Translations under genes and position numbers: made by a program | Notes under the pieces: generated by a model | What the model was told of the DNA's origin: nothing | The model's database searches: none | Seen by the model: the letters and a program-made list of their open reading frames with translations, nothing else | Source of the DNA: Pleurotus ostreatus/Saccharomyces cerevisiae fusant | Lineage: Eukaryota > Opisthokonta | Direction of reading: 5' to 3' | Assembly: GCA_024196135.1 (NCBI GenBank) | Contig: JAMQCK010000078.1 | Span: forward strand, 1-64,000 | Length of the DNA: 64,000 bases | Shown here: piece after piece, positions 11,610 to 23,900 of the stretch | How positions within the stretch are numbered: position 1 is the first letter of the stretch | Layout of the letters: each line of letters opens with the position of its first letter

Positions 11610-12972
11610 ATGCTTTCCCGCATGCTCTCCCTCATCTTTATCGCTGCGGCACTTCTCCACCATGCAATCCCTGCTGCTCAAGCATCGCCTACACCTGATT
11701 CACGTCGTCTTGACCTTGCCTCGCGCGATGCGGCTTTCCTCGCCGCTGACCCGGGTACGTGGATCTTCTACGCGTTCAATGAGCACGGCGAGAGCCTCGG
11801 CGTGATGGGGAACAGCACGTTCTCCTCGTTGAGGCCCCGAGCCGGAGGATGCACCGTGATGGATGCGAAGACGGCGCAGAGCAGTAAGCACTGATGTTAA
11901 AGCCGTCCTTCCAGGCACTGACGATAGATAGTCCCCGGTTGGAAGAAGCTCGCTGCCGCAGCGGATAGGCACTGGGGTAACAGCAGTAGGACCATCATAA
12001 CGAACGAGAAAGAGGTGAGCAACTCCTCTCGCCACCCTTTACAGTATTCGCTTCTAATGCTTGACTTGCGCAGTATCCCGAAAACCCTGCCACGATCTGT
12101 ATTAGTACCAAACCGGTAGACATCGCCGTCAACGGTCAGTGTCGATATCCTGGCGCGGTCTATCTCGAATGGCGCGGTAACGCTGATGCGTGACTCAGGA
12201 AAACCGAAGTGCTCGACCAACACCCAGACGGTCGACGGTGTGTTCACGGGCACGTCCGGTTCTGTCGAGCTCTCCGTAACGACGGGGACGGATTACAAGG
12301 TGGAGACCACGACGACCAGTGAGTTGTTGAACGCCGCTTCACTCTCGTCGCCCTGCTAATCTTGACTTGTTCAGAACAGACCTCGTTCGGGATCGGCGTC
12401 ACCTACGGCGCCAGTTTTTCCATCCCTAAAGTGGCAGAGGTCGGCGGAAGCACGACGATCAGTACTCAGGTCGCGAACAGCCACGGAGAAACGTATGCAT
12501 TCAAAGTACTGCGCCAGTGTGGCTGACGTTAATCACGAGTTGCTTAGCACTTCCGGGACATCGAGCCACCAGGTCACAACGAAGGTCGTGGCGAATTTTG
12601 CCGATGGGAAGACCTGCAAACTTGATGTGCGCATCTCCACTGCACACCCTCGCTTCGACTACTCATCAGGCCTTCATGACGACCCAGCTCAACACCAAGA
12701 CCTGCACCACGGAGGGTTCGGCCCAGGTACCCTTCATCGCCAAGGGGTGGGTCTGGTTCGAGTACACGAAGAAGATCAACGGTCATTACTGGTGTGCGTA
12801 GAGAAAGTCTTTGCGCTAGCCCTCGACGCATTACTGATTTTCTCTCTACCTACACGCAGGGGCGCTCAACATCGAATACATTTTGAGCGACAAGGAACGC
12901 ACGCTGTACATGAGCGTTGATTCCGTTATTGGATCGGAGACCAAGTCAGCGTACAAGGCTGTCTGCAAGTGA
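11610..12972 (+). CDS. Secreted protein with aerolysin-like residue pattern
   Basis: Eight exons (11610-11883, 11932-12014, 12074-12134, 12199-12318, 12375-12492, 12548-12626, 12670-12793, 12860-12972) close in phase to 323 residues. A signal peptide ends near residue 26 (AQA). The middle (about 150-225) is a long run of alternating Ser/Thr and hydrophobic residues with few charges, containing FGIGVTYGASFSIPKV. The next stretch keeps that pattern through a Cys near KTCKL. The C-terminal third is Trp/Tyr-rich with paired Cys. Such long amphipathic Ser/Thr strands flanking a short hairpin are typical of aerolysin/ETX-MTX2-type beta-pore proteins and of some fungal secreted effector-like families. 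This is pattern recognition only: no signature residue proves a pore former. It could instead be a cell-wall or antifungal protein. There is no obvious partner gene. Confidence 0.72.
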
Positions 12973-13713
12973 TGCGGTCCTGTGACAGTCCCAGTACGTG
13001 GCTGACGCTTAGGTCGAGCGCCTCAGGTTTCTGTCAAGTAATACAGGTTAACTTTTCTTTATCGGCGTGCAGGGGCGACCAGACCAAGACTCCAGAGCAA
13101 CACGCTCGGATGCACTGCAAACGATTACTCAGAGGCTCAGCGAGTGCTCGTACTCGAACCCCACGAATCTCTTGCACAATGCAGTCTTATATGATTTAAA
13201 GTCTACAGTAGTCCATGGGGCTCGAGTGAATCTCTCGGACTACCTTCCCCATCGACTCCCAATAGCGTACGAACGGCACGGCTCTTGAGACATTCTGGAT
13301 ATTGGTGCGATCGGGTGTGATGGTTAGACTGCATAGGAATGAAGGATGGCCTCCCCACATGGATGAAGACGCGGCACCTTGTATATTTCCAACCAAACAT
13401 GTTCGTCGGTTGCCGGGCCGCCGATCCCGATAGCGTTCCCACCGAGTTCCCCGTCCTCGACAATGGACTTCGCCTCGTCGCATCGCACAAACCGTATAAC
13501 TGAGCCCCAGTCATTCTCTGGCGACAACGATGGCATCTAGTGGCCCTCAAAATATCCGCCCTACCCATGATATCATTCGCAAGCAGTCCGCGTCCACGCT
13601 CGGAGGAATATAGGACCTACTTGCCTTCTTCACTCGTCTTTGCACTAGAGATCACCTCCTCGCCAGCCGGAGCATTGTCGAGACAACAGCAGAAGACTAC
13701 TTAGACCTTGAAC
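12973..13713. other. Intergenic region, no gene seen
   Basis: About 0.74 kb. Minus-strand open frames around 13200-13570 overlap in three frames and look non-coding. Confidence 0.5.
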
Positions 13714-15314
13714 ATGGCCGGGAAACGGCATATCTCGCACAACCATCGACCCCCATCCGACGAGGAATTGCCCGAGATCGAGCACGACATACTGAAAGCC
13801 CTCAATGCGAGCGTGGACAGAGTACTGAAGGAGGCGAATGATGTGCAAGGCGATCCAGGTGTATACGTCGGGATATCGGGTGCGTCTCCTGTCGCCTGTC
13901 CCTCGCGCTTAGCTCACAATCGGTGAATCGGTGAAGGCATCGTACTATTGAACTTGCATCTCGCATCCCTGGCTGAAGAAGCGGGAATAGGCGCTGAAGA
14001 GGACTTCCTAGCTGCGAACGATCGATATCTGACCACCGCCCTCCACCTCTTCCCCTCCGTCCTTCACAAGCCGAGGACGCCGGCAAGGAGCTCATTCCTC
14101 GAGACGTCGGTCGGCCTGGCGACGCTCATGCTCATCCACACGAAGACGAACGACTCTCACAAGTACCCGTGGCAAAAATGCCTGCAGATCATCGAGCGCG
14201 CGTCCCAAGATATCGTGGTGGAAACTGCGGTGTCGGACGACGATGGCTGCGAAGTACTCTATGGCCGCGCGGGCTTCTTGTACGCCCTGCTGCGCCTTCG
14301 CCGCTCGTTCTCCGAGGATACCGTTACCGAAGTCGGGCTGGCTGTGAATGCCTCGAATGTCATAAGCGACGGGAACATCGAGCGAGTGGCGGCAAATATC
14401 ATCGCGCGCGGCCGATACGGCGCTCAGGAATATGCTGCCCAGCTACGATCCGACGCAGGGCCACGTCTTATGTGGTCCTGGCACGCGAAACGGTACTTGG
14501 GCGGAGCGCATGGCGTAGGTGAGCTTTCCCTACCTTGAGTCTCGTCTGGATCAAGTAGACTGACTTCAACTTCCTCAGCCGGGATCCTGAACGTCCTACT
14601 TCAATGCCCAAGTCACCTACTCAACGAAGCCTACGACGATATTTGGGATACAGTCGACTGGTTCGTATCTATTCAAGACGAAGATGGTAACTGGCCGTCT
14701 AAGGCGCCAGCGCACACAGCATACGACGTGAACGAGCTCATACAGTATGTTCCGCGTTCGATAACTCCACCACCGCTAATGCACTCCCAAGGTGGTGCCA
14801 CGGCGCCCCTGGCGTGCTCATGCTCCTCTCACGCGCCCTTCAGCACCCGTCGGCCGCGCGATACGCTCGCCGCGTCCCGAGCGCACTCCGCGCTGTCGAC
14901 CGCGCCGCGAACCTCGTCTACCGTCGCGGGCTCCTCCGCAAGGGACTCGGCGCCTGCCACGGTACCGCAGGTTCCGTCTTCGCGCTCCTCGCCGCCGCAA
15001 GGCTGTATGCGCACCGCGTCGTCGCAGCCGAGGACGGGAACGGCAAGGGCCGCGTCGAGGGCCCGGGCGGGCTAGAGACGCGCGCGCGGCAGGAGGAGAA
15101 GGCGAGGGAGAATGTGGCGAGGGCGGCGCATCTGGCGCATCTGGTGCTGATGCCGGAGGTGGTGGCGAAGATGGGGACGCCGGATCGGCCGCATACCTTG
15201 TATGAGGGGCTGGCAGGTATGGTGTGTGCGTGGGGGTCGGTGCTGTTGGCACTTCGAGGGAAGAAGAGAGCGGATGAGCGTTGGGGACTGCCGGGTCTTG
15301 ATGATATATCCTGA
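13714..15314 (+). CDS. LanC-like protein (LANCL family)
   Basis: Four exons (13714-13879, 13937-14518, 14579-14744, 14792-15314) give 478 residues. The repeating GxxG helical-barrel motifs of LanC proteins are visible in order: GVYVGISG, GRAGFLYALL, YLGGAHGVAG, WCHGAPG, ACHGTAG and YEGLAGMV. The zinc ligands are Cys about 307 (WCHG) and Cys-His about 360-361 (ACHG). Bacterial LanC cyclises lantibiotics. Eukaryotic LANCL proteins bind glutathione and, in animals, add it to dehydroamino acids in damaged proteins. The fungal role is not established. No lanthipeptide precursor or dehydratase lies nearby, so lantibiotic synthesis is unlikely. The exon 1 acceptor is a plain AAG, slightly unusual. 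There is no signal peptide, so a cytosolic protein is expected. Confidence 0.9.
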
Positions 15315-16036
15315 GAGGTATGGTTCCCACAACAATACATCTGGAATTCAATGTTTCCTCTGAGTTCCCCTGCCGCATATCAGCATACGAGTGGCACCAC
15401 TGATAGGACCAAGGATTCGCTTTGTGGCCTTTTGCTCGTCACCTTTTGCATGTCAACGATGTGCTCGCAGACAATCGTATACTCACGCCACCATAGGTGG
15501 ACTCGTAACTGGAGGAAATTGCACCTTCCATACAGACTGCGCTAGGTATCGTCGGCGCAGCCGGCCCATGGAGCACGAGTTAATGGTAATAATATGGTGA
15601 GTCACAAAATGGGTGTATGCATTCTTTTTCGATACGAGCCTTCGAGAATACCTGGACATAATTCGACGGCGCGCAGGGTTCACAAACGCGTTCCTCGTCC
15701 CCTCCAACGCGGCAACGCCCATCGCCCGCAGAATATATCCGCCCCGTCCTCAGTGTTCTTCAGATGTCGACTTCTACACCTGCCTCCTCCTCCTCCTCCT
15801 CCTCCTCTTCCTCCTTCATGACGGCCTCCGCGCCTGACATAGCGTCCTAGATGCCGTATCTGTGCTCACCAGTCGTAGGGGGGAATGGATATTCGAAGGG
15901 CCGGTGCGGTGATGAACTTGATATACGCGTGAGCGTCGGCTATGATTGAAAAGGTGGAGTGCGAGAGGTGCGGGCCTGAAAATAGCTTACACACACGATA
16001 AATACACGCATGATGCTTGTATCCTCCACTCCCCGT
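15315..16036. other. Intergenic region, convergent
   Basis: Spacer between the 3' ends of the LanC-like gene and the DUF6535 gene. No gene supported. It holds the (CCT)n microsatellite. Confidence 0.5.
15783..15807 (+). repeat. (CCT)n microsatellite
   Basis: Eight uninterrupted CCT units, continued by imperfect CTT/CCT units. Confidence 0.9.
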
Positions 16037-18286
16037 TTAAACTTGCGATCGTGGTCCCGGCATAGCTCTGCGCAAAGCTCGTTTATAAGCTTGCCAATAA
16101 TATACAATGGAAGACCACATAGGGTCTCGGATTGCTTGTGCTTGGCTCCATGACAATGGCTGGCGGTAGTATCGTTCGTTCGTGTGACCGGTGGGCGAGT
16201 GCTGGGATTCGACTGGCTCCAGACGGTGTAATAGTAACACCTTCAGTTCGTCGATGCGCCGTTCCAGGTTATGTGCGCGGTCTTCATGGAGGTCCTCAAA
16301 GCGTAGGACTCCTCCACTTCCATTCGCGCGCTCCGTAAGTATGAAAGGTGTGTTCCAATAGTCATCGCGGTCAACGCTCTGGCACACCCCGGCCACGTTC
16401 AGGAAATGAATCTCCGTCCATTCGTTGCGAAGCAGAGTTTTTATCTTCTCCGTCCGGGTGCCTTGCAAGCGATACATATTTGCGGATAGCAAGTGGATCC
16501 AACTGGCAAGACATGTCATGGGACGGGTCCAGCTGAAATACGGGTCGAATGCACGCTGAGGGGCGTCGAATAAATCTGAACCACGAAGCCAGATTATGCC
16601 GAAGATTATTGCGTACTCGAACCTTCGCCAGAGTGTGGCGGGGAAGCGAAGAGTCGACAGTGGCATTTCAACAGCACAACGGGCAAGGCCTAGGATTGAC
16701 CGGTCGTTCAGCAAGCCAGGCTCACGAAGCGATATTAAGGAGAGGATTCGGAAGATACCACCCAGCTGTGGTGACTCAAGAAGTGAGTTTTCAGGGAATT
16801 CCGGATCCAATGACGAACGCCAGCTCCTCGAGGCTTGCAGTGCCCATCCCGGATGCTGCAGCATAGTTATGATGAGGTTCGAAACTGTGTCAGGTCGTTC
16901 GCGAAGTGCTTTCCGCCAAGTCTCTGGCGATTGGGTCAAATTGTCAAGGGCGTATGCAGCAGGTCTGCATATAGCGTCCGCTTGCCCTTCACTGAGATTT
17001 TTGCAATGGTTCCGTGATGCTTGTATGGCGAGCTCGATATCCGAAGGATTAGATGTTGTACGGCAGAGCCACGCCAATGCTTCCCCCGTCAGGAATTGCC
17101 GCCTTCGCTCCATATCCCTTGCCTCGGACATATGGAGGGCGTGCTTTCCCATATCAGGAGTGGCGTAGAACCAAGCCCGTGAGTCACGGCTAGTTCTTGG
17201 TAACAGCATCATTCCAAATGGCGTGAATAATATGACCATAACAAGCCGTATGCAGGCGAGAAACGCAGCATAACCATGGCCAGGTGCCTGATATGCGCAG
17301 TGTGGGAACAGAAAAGGCAACACCAAGGTCGCAAAGTATGCGACAAAGGCAACGCCCGTAAAGCCAGTGACGACGTAGGAGATGGTCGCATTCATAGGCC
17401 CAACGGAGACAGCGAGCCCGGCGAAGAAAAGTAGCAGCGCGACGATGAGCAGGGTCGGCAGGAATCCAATGATGGCGGGCACCCTCCACCGCTCGAACGC
17501 CCAAGCACGATATTGTCGAACGTAGGCGCTGTCTAGAAAAGTATCACTGGGTGAAGAAACGAAATGCTGTGCTCTGATAAGCGACATGCTTGGAACGAAC
17601 AAGGGAAACTCACTTGAATGCTCTGTTTTAATAGTACGGATAGCATGGAAGTCACGAGCGAGAGCAACAGGCTGGTAAGCCATATGCCGTTCACCCAGAC
17701 ATCAAAGCCTGAATGCGTGACTGAGTCGTAGCTCAGTTGGGATCTGGGTACATCGCGCACTGGGGTGCCCTCAGCGATCGCACGTTGCATTCGCGTCTGT
17801 TCATACACCAAAGACGCCGTTATCTGCGCGTAATTGGGGGACAGCGCTTGTAGACTTTGTACCACAAAGGTGGTGACTACGGCAGAGAAGAGACCTGCCT
17901 GAACATCGTAGGTACTGGTTAGCGCAGCATCATTAGTCAGGCGAACCACGACGTACAAATACGAGAAGAACATTCAGAGTCCCATTCAGACTATCCACCA
18001 TCTCTTTGTCAGCTTTTTGAGATTTTTCAGTGTATGTATTCCACAGAGGAGAGTTCGGATGAAGCGGATCGGCTGATGAGTTGCGCGGGGGTTCTTCGTC
18101 CCAGTCCGCAGGGAGGTCCCGGGATCGCTGACTCTCTTCATCGTCCGTTGCCAGATTCCGATTACCATCAGGCGGTACAGAAGTTCCTTCCTCCGATGGC
18201 ATCGTGCAAGTGGATAATGTCTGTGATCGCGAGTGGACGCGGTTGGGACACAATGGTAGTAGTCGACGCGTAGGGCTTGACGGCAT
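16037..18286 (-). CDS. DUF6535-domain membrane protein
   Basis: Exons 18286-17957, 17898-17614 and 17566-16037 join in phase to give 714 residues. A second Met at 18202 is an equally good start, since the first 28 residues look untypical. The N-terminal half carries the basidiomycete DUF6535 signature: a W-x-x-Y region, then LLVFAGLFSAVVTTFVVQSL, a second helix pair near VWVNGIWLTSLLLSLVTSMLSVLLKQ, then RQYRAWAFERWRVP and further hydrophobic segments. The C-terminal ~380 residues are soluble and helical with no domain I recognise. DUF6535 proteins form large families in Agaricomycetes with no known biochemical role. Here the membrane part comes first, so the long C-terminal part is probably cytosolic. 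Confidence 0.85.
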
Positions 18287-18654
18287 TCTCCGAGACTGTC
18301 ACTAACATCACGCGGATGCCGCGTGGCAGTGCAAGGATGTCTCGCGCATTCATCACCCCTTGTTGACCATTACTCTCTGGATAACGTCGATGTGAGCGAA
18401 AGAACTCAATCCCAGAGCTCATATAGGTTGAAGCGAACCTATATCAAGGGCAATGAGGGGCATGTGCGTACAGTTCCAGGGCAATCGACGAGACGGTCGT
18501 GAGCCCTCTGTCACTGTCTTGTTTCATCGTATCCTCCCTCACTCGTAGCGTGTAACTACGATGTCTTTCTGAGTTTGACTCGAAAGCATCGCCCTCTCGT
18601 GCGTCACTGCGCGATACTCTAGGCGACTTAGACTTCCCCGTTCAGCCGGGCGAC
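18287..18654. other. Divergent promoter region
   Basis: Shared upstream region of the DUF6535 gene (minus) and the intronless gene at 18722 (plus). No gene seen. Confidence 0.5.
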
Positions 18655-18662
18655 TATATAAG
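18655..18662 (+). promoter_or_regulatory. TATA box of the gene at 18722
   Basis: TATATAAG sits 60-67 bp before the ATG, in a GC-rich surround. Confidence 0.65.
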
Positions 18663-18721
18663 GCGTCGGGTACGGCGGCATTCATTCATTCATATCTCTC
18701 AACCCAAGTCCGCACGTCAAC

Positions 18722-19444
18722 ATGTCGCCCTCATCCTTCGACCACACCTTCTTCGGCAGCAAGCAGCGCCACTCAGGGCACTCTTACGGGGGAAAGCCCG
18801 ATGACTGGGACCTCGCCTTCATCATGGACGCCTCCTACTCTCCCAAACCCTACATTTCGTTCAGCACCGCGTACTACGTCGACGCGGACGGCGAGATGCA
18901 CGACCCCGACTACCGCCCCTTCGCTTTACCCCCCTCACCGCCCATCATCAGGCAGACGACGACCGAGGCGTACGAGGAGCAGCTCGACGCCGACCGGCGC
19001 GGTTGGCTCAGTGGACGGGCGCAGTCCCCTATCCGATCGTCCATCCCGAAGCCGTCGCCGCAGGAAAGCTGGCAGACGCCCGTGACGCGCCCTCGCTCAT
19101 CCACGACCTCCTCGACATCCTCATGCGCCGCCGTACGCCGCGCGCTCCGCCTGCACAAGCCTCACCCGCGGGCCGACTCCCCCCTCTACGACGAAGAATA
19201 TTCGCACGATGTCTTCTATGAAGACCCACTATCATCCCCGGAGCCTCAGGACACTGAGACCGATGCCGAATCTTCGGATGAGGAGTCGAGCGAGCAGGCG
19301 CACCAAGAACCCTTCCGCCTCGCCGAGCACCTGCGCCAGAAGATGCTTGCTGCTCATCTCGGGATGCAGTTCTCAGTCATCAGGACTGAGAGAAGGCTCA
19401 AGAAGAGTTGGGCAAAGACGAAGAAGGTGCATATGCACCATTGA
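18722..19444 (+). CDS. Intronless acidic, Ser/Pro-rich protein of unknown function
   Basis: A single open frame of 240 residues, with a strong TATA box upstream and an ATG in good context (CAACATGTC). I do not recognise a domain. The N terminus is aromatic and hydrophilic (FDHTFFGSKQ). A Pro-rich middle contains PLPPSPP-like stretches, then come an Asp/Glu/Ser-rich segment (about 165-195) and a basic C-terminal helix ending in alternating Met/His. There is no signal peptide or membrane helix. The overall make-up suggests a nuclear or cytosolic, largely disordered protein. Lack of introns is unusual among its neighbours. Confidence 0.7.
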   Translation: MSPSSFDHTFFGSKQRHSGHSYGGKPDDWDLAFIMDASYSPKPYISFSTAYYVDADGEMHDPDYRPFALPPSPPIIRQTTTEAYEEQLDADRRGWLSGRAQSPIRSSIPKPSPQESWQTPVTRPRSSTTSSTSSCAAVRRALRLHKPHPRADSPLYDEEYSHDVFYEDPLSSPEPQDTETDAESSDEESSEQAHQEPFRLAEHLRQKMLAAHLGMQFSVIRTERRLKKSWAKTKKVHMHH

Positions 19445-19726
19445 TGTTACCCTGCTTTCTATTCTACTTATTCGCATGGAGTGGATACTCTGAATCGGAC
19501 AATGGACTTTGGTTATGTAGATTTTGGAATCACTCATGGACCTTTACAGCGCGCAAGGACTTGTACCATTGTACTGCATCATACTCCCGGCAATGGACTA
19601 TCGCATTATATTTACCGTATACATCATGGAATTACCGATTTTTCAAACCATCTCATGTGCGAAATCGAGCGTCCAACGTCAACGTCCCCCAAATAGTCCT
19701 GGACACCGGCCAAAATTGGAGAAGTT

Positions 19727-20712
19727 TCAACATCGACGCTCCAAAGTGAGGCACATCCCCTCGACTGCTCCGCTCGTGAAGAGCTCCGCCACCGTATCAT
19801 AGAAGGCCGCCATCGAGGGAACTGCATCCGTCCGTCGCGCATATGCCTCCGCCCTCGCCCGCGTAAATCGCTTCCATGTCGCGCTCACGTCCTCGTTGCA
19901 CAATACCCGGAAGCCCGCCGCTCTTACCTGCTTCCTGTACGTCGAGCGGTCCGGGAGGTACGGACATGCCACGATCTTCGCCAGCCGCGTCGACTCGTCG
20001 TCGGTGAGCTCGCGCCCGCGCACGTAGTCCTCGATGTACACGCGCCCGCCGGGGCGCACCAGCGCCGCCAGGCGCGCGAAGAGCGGCGCGCGGTCGGGGA
20101 TGTGCAGGATGGTGAGGAAGGAGACCGCACCGTCGTACTGCGCGTCGAGGCAGGCGAGGGTCGCATCATCGAGGATGTCGCCCTGCACGGCGCGCACGGC
20201 ATCGGCGGGCATGGCCTGACGCGCGTTGATGAGCGCGGCGACGTCGTGGATATCCTTCTGCAGCTCGAGGCCGGTGACGCGCAGGCCGTGCTCGGCGTGG
20301 AGGTAGCGGCCGGTGCTGCCGTAGCCGGTGCCAATGTCGAGGATGTGTGCGCCGCTGGGGAGCGCGAGGCGGTCGACGGCGCGGTCGAGGGCGTAGTCGC
20401 CGTCATAGTGCATGCAGTCGAACTCGGCGGTGTCGTCGGGTTCCCAGACGGCCTTGTCCATTATGCGCCGCAAGCACTGCTGAACACGGTGCTGCTCGTA
20501 GAGGGCCATGCTCAATTGTATCGTATCTCCAGGTTGTTTTGAGCAGGACGGGTCGGTGTCGTCGGTTCCATCTTGTTTCTGCATGTCACAAATCTGTCTG
20601 TGAAAGGCGATGAACAGTTGCCAACGATAGTAGTATGACGGGCGCACCTTAGCTCGCTATACAAGGCGATGAGATGGCCGGAGAGAAGGGACCATTTCGC
20701 TAGGGAAGACAT
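19727..20712 (-). CDS. Class I SAM-dependent methyltransferase
   Basis: Exons 20712-20648 and 20597-19727 give 311 residues. The first exon (MSSLAKWSLLSG...) is chosen because its donor GTGCGC and the acceptor TTTCACAG join in phase. Motif I is DIGTGYGSTGRYL, followed by an acidic strand end (TGLELQ) for ribose binding, a motif II-like region with GDILDD, and a motif III-like stretch ALVRPGGRVYIEDY. The fold and spacing match the small-molecule N- or O-methyltransferases that include sarcosine/dimethylglycine and phosphoethanolamine enzymes. The substrate cannot be told from sequence. An upstream in-frame Met at 20784 exists, but a TATATAT near 20740 favours the shorter start or an even later one. 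Confidence 0.82.
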
Positions 20713-20953
20713 ACCTGAATGCCTGCTGCAGACGTACGTACTCGATATATATCCTTCCAGGGTATAGATAGTGGCAAAAGCCAAGCCGAAGCTAGTTCAA
20801 CGTTCTTTGGATTCCGCAAGGGCTGTTAGACTCCTACATCACCCTCTAACCCCCAAAAGCGAAGAGAAGGTAGACGGTTGACAATATGCGTCATGAGTAG
20901 CGGGCCTTGGCACGCCAAGGGACGTGGCATGACGCTCAGGGCGACGAAGGATT

Positions 20954-23900
20954 CTACTGGTGCTGCTCGACGAGGACGTTCTTCCAACCTTCTCCCTCGA
21001 CGACCGCCGCGAGTGACGACTTGAACGTCGGGAACTCGCTCACGCGCAGCTTCGTGGCCTAGAAAAGAGAGAAATCAGTATCATATAGAGCGCAGAACAT
21101 GGCCAGAGAGCCAACGAGCCTCCTCAAGCTCCCGCTCTCCGACCGCAGCGACGTAACACGCACCCCATACGGACTCAGCGATATCGTCCTCTCTGGTCCC
21201 GTGCACGACGCGTTCTCCGGGGGCGCGGCGGCGAAGATGTCACCGGCCAGCGGCCAGTCGATGGGGCACGCCTGCACATGCAGCGTCACCGGCGGGCGAC
21301 CGAAATCGAAGATGGGCGAGGGGAGTGCGGAGCCTGCCGCGTTGGGTTTCGTTAGCCAAGGTACTTCCTGAGATGGTATCAACATGGACCGAGGCTTGGC
21401 GAGCGGGTAAGAGCTAGTTGGGTAGGCAGACATGTGCGGACCGGACGGGGTGCCCACGAGCTGAACAAGCGATGATGAAGAAACAGAAATCAAGAGACTC
21501 ACCAGTACCCTCGTTCCGGAAGACCGCCGTCGTCGGGTCGATCGCCCATGCCCACTCGCCTGCGGGCTCCATCTGCAGGTCAATGGCGCGATGCTCGTGC
21601 GGATCGACAGCGAGGACGTGCTCCGTACGCGGGATGTCATAGGCATAGTGCAGCGGACCGCGCTGAAGGGCGACAGCAGAGTGCGGGCGATGTTCTATGT
21701 GGAGTGTCAGTGTACTGAGAAGTAATGATACTCCTTGAAAGGGTATTGATGCTCCAAAGAGGCGCGAGCTAGCGCCAGACGTAGGTGAGGAAGTACGCAT
21801 TAGGTACGCACCGACTGTGATAGGCGCAGGCAGGTCGAGCATCAGGACCGTCTTCCCGGCGCTTATCTCGACAGACTGAAGCCCGTTGACGGGGCTAACA
21901 GGCTTGGCGGGTGCGCCATTGACAGCGATGGTGCCGCCCTCGACCCATGACGGGATGCGGACTTTGTACGTGAAGGGCTTGTCGGCGACGATCGTCGTCG
22001 TGAGCACGTCGGAGAAGGGGTACTGCGTGTCAACGATCGCGGTGACGTGGTTGTCTGTGGGCGGCAGGGAGAGTTGGGTTAGGACGGGTGCCACAGGAGG
22101 ATTGCCGACGCAGGACATACCGCCAGCGAGCACCGTGCTCGTCTCGAAGGGCCCGAGGTAGACGTTGACCAGCGAGGACAGGTCGGGCGTCACCATGAAC
22201 GCATTGGCGACGAACTTGGGCCAGCCCTTCGGGAAAGCGACCGTGCAGCAGGGGTAGTTGGGCTCGAGACCGAAGATGTTGGACTCGGGGCCGTCGGAGG
22301 GGAAGGGATTTCTGTGATGGTTGGTTGAAATGCTAGCGATAGATGTACGTGGCCTGAATGAATACGTACGGGGTCATGTTCATGGCGGAGATTTGGTTTT
22401 GCTGCTGGAGATACTGACGACCCCACATGTCTGTATGCTTCGTTGAGCTCGAGGCATCGCTGAGATCTGAAATCCCCTTACCGCCAGTGAGTGTGGCCGG
22501 TAGGGCATTGTACGTGATGCGCTCAACCTACCAACCAGATGAAGTTCAGCGAAGGGTGTCTCACGGGCAACAGAAGATGTGTACCCGGTCCAGATACTTG
22601 GGGTCCCCACTGACAGTGTAGAGGAAGGTACCACTGAGCATAGTTTCCACGACGAGACACAATTCCGTCCTGTAAATTCGCATTCAGTCGGCATTCATTC
22701 TCTCCGCACGACAAGCGTCACTCGCCCCCGATTCGCCTCGAGGCCCGCAAGCATCTCGTCCGCGGCAAAGATGCCCGAGGGTCGACCGTGGTATTCGAAG
22801 ACGAGCTCCCAGGCGGTGCTTGCGGCGTCGAGGTCTGGGGGAGGCGTCAAGTCCGCTTAGGATGTGTGGTTGGAAGGAAATCAATCGTCGTACGCACCGG
22901 AGGTGTTGTGCGTAAAGCGGTAGGTCATGCCGAGGGCTTTTAGGCCTTCGGCCATGTTTACGCCGTGCCACTGGCGGACAAAGTCTATCAGCATCGAAGT
23001 TTGTTGAGCCAGCAGAGAGAGACCCACAGCCAGCTCCTCGAACGGGTTCGTCAGGTTTTCGACTGCCCAGGTATGTGAGTCTCATTGGGCGGGACTGGTG
23101 TGTGGAGGGACGTACCTGCGCTCTTAGGGAATAATTCCTCGGTGAAGACCTGTTCCCAGGGAATACCGGCTGCACAGCGAGTTAGCATGGCCGTCGGAAG
23201 GTCAGGCAAAGCTGGCAGAACACACTCCACTTCAGGTACTTCATGGTGTCGATGAGGAGCTCTTCTTGACCGCGGGGATGGTTGTCATACAGCCTGTAAA
23301 AGTTCAGAAGTCGTGAATCTTTCTGGCTCACATAGATACAGATTCATACCACTGCAGCACGACGACGAAGTCTGAAAGGTCCGTCAGCGGGTTCCGCGCA
23401 TTATGCAACGGGAGTCTAACGCACCTTCCCACCGCGTAGCCGCCCACTTGTCCACACCCTCGCCGTTGACGAGCATCTCGTGCGCGAGGACGACGAACTT
23501 GTGCATAGCATCGACGACGCGGTCCGTCAGGGATGGGTCGACCTCCAGTAGCTGGATGGCACCGAAGAAGAAAGGGTACCTGTGAATGTCAATTCAGCAA
23601 AAAGGAGGCACGTAGAGGTATCTCCCTCAACTTACCTCCCCCACAAATACCTAGGCTTCGTGGTGTTGACCTCGGGTCCGAGCCAGCCTGGCATGTGAGT
23701 TCAGCGAGCGTAAGGCGACGCGGATACACGGAGGCTGACCAGAGTCATCTTGGTGGTCCAGGACGTAGTTGAGAAACTCGAGAGTCTTTTCTTTGATGGG
23801 TTCGTTTTCGGTGAGGACGGCGCTGGGTACGAGACCATCCTTCAATGCTTCTCAGAGTCGGCACCGTGTAAGCCACGATGAAGACTCACAAACCAATAGC

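Noticed and set aside
13714..15314. Lantibiotic biosynthesis cluster
   Set aside because: The LanC-like gene is of the eukaryotic type and no dehydratase, precursor peptide or exporter lies nearby.
14818..15378. Minus-strand open frame opposite the LanC-like gene
   Set aside because: Low-complexity Arg/Pro/Ser shadow of a GC-rich exon; the sense strand carries the zinc-site motifs.
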